Source: CAIQQQ01 sp040399685 (GTDB lineage Bacteria > Pseudomonadota > Alphaproteobacteria > Acetobacterales > Acetobacteraceae). From it: a DNA stretch of 64,000 nt. The position numbers and the translations under genes are program-made. The notes under the pieces were generated by a model that was given only the letters and a program-made list of their open reading frames with translations, had not been told where the DNA came from and ran no database searches. Position 1 is the first letter of the stretch, and every line of letters begins with the position of its first letter. Of the stretch, positions 60,542 to 64,000 are shown piece by piece. The stretch is from assembly GCA_040399685.1 (NCBI GenBank), contig JBBART010000012.1:1-64000 (forward strand), in the 5' to 3' direction.

Positions 60542-60642
60542 CGTCATTGCGAGCCGCCGCTTGGCGGCGCGGCAATCCAGAGCAACCCGACGGGTGTGGG
60601 TCGCTCTGGATTGCTTCGTCGCAAGCGCTCCTCGCAATGACA
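60542..60642. mobile_element. MITE-like palindromic element (single copy here)
   Basis: A 101-bp element whose ends pair: CGTCATTGCGAG (60542-60553) with CTCGCAATGACA (60631-60642), 11 of 12. An inner arm GGCAATCCAGAGC (60571-60583) pairs with GCTCTGGATTGC (60603-60614). This CATTGCGAG...CAATCCAGAGC pattern is a familiar intergenic palindrome in alphaproteobacteria. It would fold as one long hairpin. Confidence 0.75.
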
Positions 60643-60682
60643 GCTGTGCCCCGGTTGCCGTTTGGGGCGTTCTGACAGATAC

Positions 60683-60699
60683 AAGGAGCCCAACTCCTT
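60683..60699 (+). promoter_or_regulatory. Small hairpin hiding a Shine-Dalgarno-like AAGGAG before leuS
   Basis: AAGGAG (60683-60688) pairs with CTCCTT (60694-60699) around CCCAA, 21 nt before the leuS ATG. The AAGGAG is too far upstream to be the normal ribosome site, so any control role is speculative. Confidence 0.3.
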
Positions 60700-60719
60700 A
60701 AGCACTGTCCGAGCGCCCT

Positions 60720-63338
60720 ATGACCACCGAGATCATCACGCCTGTCCCCGATGCCCCCCGCTATGATTTCCGCGCCGCCGAGCCGCGTTGGCAGCAGGCG
60801 TGGGATCAGCAGGCGTGCTTTCGCGTGGAAGACGTGCCGACCGATGGCAAGCCGAAATACTACGTGCTGGAGATGTTCCCGTATCCCAGCGGCAAGATCC
60901 ACATGGGCCATGTGCGCAACTACACCCTGGGCGACGTGGTGGCCCGTTACAAACGGGCGCGCGGCTTTTCCGTCATGCACCCGATGGGCTGGGACGCGTT
61001 CGGCCTGCCCGCCGAGAACGCCGCCCGCGAGCGCGGCGTGCATCCGGCGAAATGGACCTGGGACAACATCGCGGCGATGCGCACCGAGTTGAAGCGCATG
61101 GGCCTGTCGATCGACTGGGCCCGCGAATTCGCCACCTGCGACCCAAGTTATTATGGCCACCAGCAGGCGCTGTTCCTGGACATGCTCAAGGCCGGCCTGG
61201 CCGAGCGTCGTGACGCCTTCGTGAACTGGGACCCGGTGGACAACACCGTGCTGGCCAACGAACAGGTGATCGACGGCCGCGGCTGGCGGTCCGGCGCCCT
61301 GGTTGAAAAGAAGCGCCTGTCCACCTGGGTGCTGCGCATCACCGATGCCGCCCCCGATCTGCTGACGGCGCTGGACGATATGGAGCGTTGGCCCGAGCGC
61401 GTGCGCCTGATGCAGGCCAACTGGATCGGCCGCAGCGAAGGCGCCCGCGTGCGCTTCGACCTGGAAGACCCGCAAACCGAGATCGGCGCCATCGAGGTCT
61501 ACACCACTCGGCCGGACACGATGTTCGGCATGTCCTTCCTCGCCATCGCCGCCGAACACCCGCTGGCCGCCCAGGTGGCGCGCACCAACCCGGACGCCGC
61601 CGCCTTCGTGGCCGAAGTGCAGAGCAAGGGCACCAGCGAAGCGGTTCTGGAAACGCTGGAGAAGAAGGGCTTCCCCACCGGCCTGTTCGTCATCAACCCG
61701 TTCACCGGCAACCGCCATCCGGTGTGGATCGCCAATTTCGTGCTGATGGAATACGGCACCGGCGCCGTGTTCGGCTGCCCGGCGCACGACCAGCGCGATT
61801 TGGATTTCGCCCGCAAATACGACCTGCAAGTTACCGCCGTGGTGCTGCCGCCCGCTGAGGACGCCGCCACCTTCGCCGTCGCCGACAAGGCGTATGACGG
61901 CACCGGCACCATGATCCATTCCGGCTTCATGGACGGCATGGCCCCCGAGGCCGCCAAAACCGCCGCCATCGCCGAGTTGGACCGCATGGGCCACGGCAAG
62001 GGCGTGGTGAACTGGCGCCTGCGTGACTGGGGCGTGTCCCGCCAGCGCTATTGGGGCTGCCCCATCCCGGTCATCCATTGCGATGCCTGCGGCGTGGTGC
62101 CGGTGCCAAAGGCCGATCTGCCGCTGGTGCTGCCGACGGATGTGACGTTCGACCGCCCGGGCAATCCGCTGGACCATCACCCCACCTGGAAGCACGTCGC
62201 CTGCCCGTCCTGCGGCGCGCCTGCCACACGTGAGACGGACACGTTCGACACCTTCGTCGACAGCTCTTGGTATTTCGCCCGCTTCTGCTCACCGAACGCC
62301 GCCGAGCCGGTGCTGCGTGAGGCTGTGGATCACTGGCTGCCGGTGGACCAGTATATCGGCGGCATCGAGCACGCGATCCTGCATCTGCTGTATTCGCGCT
62401 ACTTCACCCGCGCCATGGGCATGACCGGCCATCTGTCGGCCAAGGAGCCGTTCGCCGGCCTGTTCACCCAGGGCATGGTGACGCATGAGAGCTACAAATC
62501 CGCCGACGGTGCTTGGCTCTACCCCGAGCAGGTGCGCCGCGCTGAGGACGGCACGATGGTGCAGAACGACACCGGCGCGCCGGTTGTGGTCGGCCGCATC
62601 GAGGCGATGTCGAAATCCAAGCGCAACACCATCGACCCCGCCAACATCATCGCCCGCTACGGTGCGGACACGGCGCGTTGGTTCATCCTGTCCGACAACC
62701 CGCCGGAGCGGGATATCGAATGGACGGAATCCGGCGTTCTGGGCGCGTATCGCTTCACCCAGCGCCTGTTCCGCCTGGTGGAAAACGCCCAGTCGGCCAC
62801 GCCCGGCCCGCTGCCCGCCGAATTCGGCCCCGCCGCCCGCACCCTGCGCCGCGTGACCCACCGCACGATCGCGGCGGTGACCGACGCCGTCGAGGCGCTG
62901 GCGTTCAACGTGGCCGTGGCGCGCATCTATGAGTTCGCCAACGGTTTCGCCGATGCCGAACGCGCCGCCGACGAGCCCGGCCTGTCCTGGGCGCGGTTCG
63001 AGGCGCTGGACGCGTTGTCGGTGCTGATTGCACCCATGATGCCGCATCTCGCCGAGGAAATCGGCCTGCGCATCCTGCCGGACCGTAGCGATCTGGTGGC
63101 CGACCGCACCTGGCCGGTGGCCGACCCGGCATTGACGGCGGCTGAATCCTTCACCGTCGCGGTGCAGGTGATGGGCAAGCTGCGCGCCACGATCGACGTT
63201 GCGCCAGATGCCGCCGAGGCCGATGTTCTGGCCGCCGCCGCCGCCGAGCCGAATGTGGAGCGGGCGTTGGAAGGCAAGCGCATCGTCAAGCGCGTGTATG
63301 TTAAGAATCGCATCGTCAATTTCGTGGTCGCGGGGTAA
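60720..63338 (+). CDS. leuS: Leucyl-tRNA synthetase
   Basis: A class I synthetase of 872 residues. YPSGKIHMGHVRNYTLGD contains the HIGH motif (HMGH). The editing domain has TTRPDTMFGMSFLAIA (about 261-276). KMSKS appears as MSKSKRNT (about 631-638). The LeuS C-terminal domain ends with VKNRIVNFVVAG. It heads leuS-lptE-holA, a conserved near-origin cluster. The leader (60643-60719) has no obvious T-box. Confidence 0.96.
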   Translation: MTTEIITPVPDAPRYDFRAAEPRWQQAWDQQACFRVEDVPTDGKPKYYVLEMFPYPSGKIHMGHVRNYTLGDVVARYKRARGFSVMHPMGWDAFGLPAENAARERGVHPAKWTWDNIAAMRTELKRMGLSIDWAREFATCDPSYYGHQQALFLDMLKAGLAERRDAFVNWDPVDNTVLANEQVIDGRGWRSGALVEKKRLSTWVLRITDAAPDLLTALDDMERWPERVRLMQANWIGRSEGARVRFDLEDPQTEIGAIEVYTTRPDTMFGMSFLAIAAEHPLAAQVARTNPDAAAFVAEVQSKGTSEAVLETLEKKGFPTGLFVINPFTGNRHPVWIANFVLMEYGTGAVFGCPAHDQRDLDFARKYDLQVTAVVLPPAEDAATFAVADKAYDGTGTMIHSGFMDGMAPEAAKTAAIAELDRMGHGKGVVNWRLRDWGVSRQRYWGCPIPVIHCDACGVVPVPKADLPLVLPTDVTFDRPGNPLDHHPTWKHVACPSCGAPATRETDTFDTFVDSSWYFARFCSPNAAEPVLREAVDHWLPVDQYIGGIEHAILHLLYSRYFTRAMGMTGHLSAKEPFAGLFTQGMVTHESYKSADGAWLYPEQVRRAEDGTMVQNDTGAPVVVGRIEAMSKSKRNTIDPANIIARYGADTARWFILSDNPPERDIEWTESGVLGAYRFTQRLFRLVENAQSATPGPLPAEFGPAARTLRRVTHRTIAAVTDAVEALAFNVAVARIYEFANGFADAERAADEPGLSWARFEALDALSVLIAPMMPHLAEEIGLRILPDRSDLVADRTWPVADPALTAAESFTVAVQVMGKLRATIDVAPDAAEADVLAAAAAEPNVERALEGKRIVKRVYVKNRIVNFVVAG

Positions 63339-63342
63339 CGCA

Positions 63343-63876
63343 TTGGGTTCGCGCCGAAACATCTCTGGTCTTTCGCTGGTGGCCGCCTTGCTGCTGGGTG
63401 GCTGCGGTTTTCACCCCGTCTATGCGCCCGCTTCCGGCGGGGCACCTGGGGCGGCGTCTCAGGGCCTGTCGCAGGTCAGCGTGGCTTTGCTGGGCGAACG
63501 CTCCGGCCAGATGCTGCGCGATGCGCTGGAACGACGGATCGACGGCGTCGGTGGCAACGGCCCGAAGCTGTATGAACTCGTCGTGTCCTACGGCGTGTCG
63601 CAAGAGGGCGTGGCCATCGATACAAATGATTCGATCGCCACCCGCACCCGCGCCACGGCCAACGCCACCTGGACCCTGGTGTCCATGGATGCGGAGCGCC
63701 GCTCGATCACCGCCGGCCGGGCCCGTGTGTCGGACGGCTATAATCCGCTGAACAACCAGTTCTTCTATTCCGACCTGCAAAACGAACAGTTGCAGCGCCG
63801 GGCTGCGGAGGCGACGGCCGAGCAGATCACCACCCAGTTGGCGGTCTATTTCCACACCCATCCGCCGGGCGCCTGA
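63343..63876 (+). CDS. lptE: LPS assembly lipoprotein LptE
   Basis: LptE plugs the LptD barrel that inserts lipopolysaccharide into the outer leaflet. 177 residues with a lipoprotein signal (SGLSLVAALLLGGC, Cys21) then GFHPVYAP, the usual LptE mature start. YELVVSYGVSQEGVAI and TRTRATANATWTLV are typical beta segments. The start appears to be TTG at 63343, four bases after the leuS stop and preceded by CGGGG. It is consistent with lptM elsewhere in the window, which helps the same complex. Confidence 0.9.
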   Translation: MGSRRNISGLSLVAALLLGGCGFHPVYAPASGGAPGAASQGLSQVSVALLGERSGQMLRDALERRIDGVGGNGPKLYELVVSYGVSQEGVAIDTNDSIATRTRATANATWTLVSMDAERRSITAGRARVSDGYNPLNNQFFYSDLQNEQLQRRAAEATAEQITTQLAVYFHTHPPGA

Positions 63877-63882
63877 CGCCGA

Positions 63883-64000
63883 TGAAGATCGATGCCCGCC
63901 GCATCGACGCGTTCCTGACCAACCCGTCGCCCGCGCGCGTCGTGTTGTTTCACGGCGATGATGAAGGGCTGATCCGCGAACACGCCGCCCGCCTGGTGCG
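63883..64000 (+). CDS. holA: DNA polymerase III delta subunit (start only)
   Basis: The first 39 complete codons: MKIDARRIDAFLTNPSPARV followed by VLFHGDDEGLIREHAARLVR, the family opening in which the clamp-loader delta subunit has its degenerate nucleotide-fold strand. The window ends inside the gene. The start is 6 bp after the lptE stop. The assignment rests on the short N-terminus plus the leuS-lptE-holA order. Confidence 0.85.

Noticed and set aside
60643..60719. T-box leader for leuS
   Set aside because: No T-box consensus, no specifier hairpin, and T-boxes are rare in alphaproteobacteria; only a small AAGGAG/CTCCTT hairpin is seen.
60174..62195. 673-codon - strand ORF opposite DUF3576/leuS
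   Set aside because: Shadow frame of leuS, caused by high GC at third codon positions.

Overview
The window looks like chromosomal DNA from a GC-rich alphaproteobacterium, most likely of the acetic-acid-bacteria group (Acetobacteraceae). This is inferred from family content and gene order, with no database search. Typical alphaproteobacterial blocks are present: ppsR | hemE-hemH-hemJ-rho, argH-lptM-lysA-TIGR02302, hemC-hemD-mitofilin-HemY beside tsaD-gpsA, leuS-lptE-holA, and Tim44-mltA. Nearly all of the window is tightly packed housekeeping sequence with many 1-4 bp ATGA/TGATG overlaps. It has one tRNA (Ala-GGC), no rRNA and no CRISPR array.

Left part (1-16 kb): a decayed two-domain family 2 glycosyltransferase (one amber codon, one frameshift), secB, a histidine phosphatase, a Tim44-mltA-DNA methyltransferase run, a lutABC lactate-oxidation operon followed by smr and an XRE regulator. 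A small accessory patch follows (10.5-14.3 kb): a PEP-CTERM protein, an AlgX/AlgJ-like SGNH protein in partly AT-rich DNA, and two copies of a class-A beta-lactamase-like gene sharing an almost identical 515-bp tract. Next come maf and ppsR and then a 323-bp ppsR-hemE intergenic region, which by position and motif content is the best candidate for the chromosome origin.

Middle (16-43 kb): hemE-hemH-HAD phosphatase-hemJ, then rho with a leader able to form alternative hairpins, ahcY, scoAB, tRNA-Ala, a copper cluster (DUF2946, CopC, a CopD-cytochrome c fusion, PCuAC), dnaQ/coaE, a Ugp-like ABC importer with two tandem binding proteins, an inositol-monophosphatase-like enzyme, an MFS permease, a TlpA thioredoxin, and argH-lptM...lysA-TIGR02302. 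A degraded RAYT transposase flanked by REP inverted pairs sits between lptM and lysA; a third REP pair lies after the TIGR02302 gene.

Right part (43-64 kb): HemY-like and mitofilin-like proteins, hemD, hemC, tsaD, rlmJ, gpsA, an exported 14-residue-repeat protein interrupted by a 100-N assembly gap, murJ, trpS, ilvD, kup, a YggS PLP protein, a strong porin gene, a DUF3576 lipoprotein, leuS, lptE and the start of holA.

Three repeat families are visible: (i) a 116-121 bp intergenic element with a hairpin at each end (three copies), (ii) the REP pairs linked to the RAYT remnant (three pairs), and (iii) a single MITE-like palindromic element after the DUF3576 gene. The strongest items for follow-up are the origin candidate, the REP/RAYT set, the double-hairpin element, the rho leader, and a perfect 14-bp-arm hairpin inside the start of the orphan methyltransferase gene.
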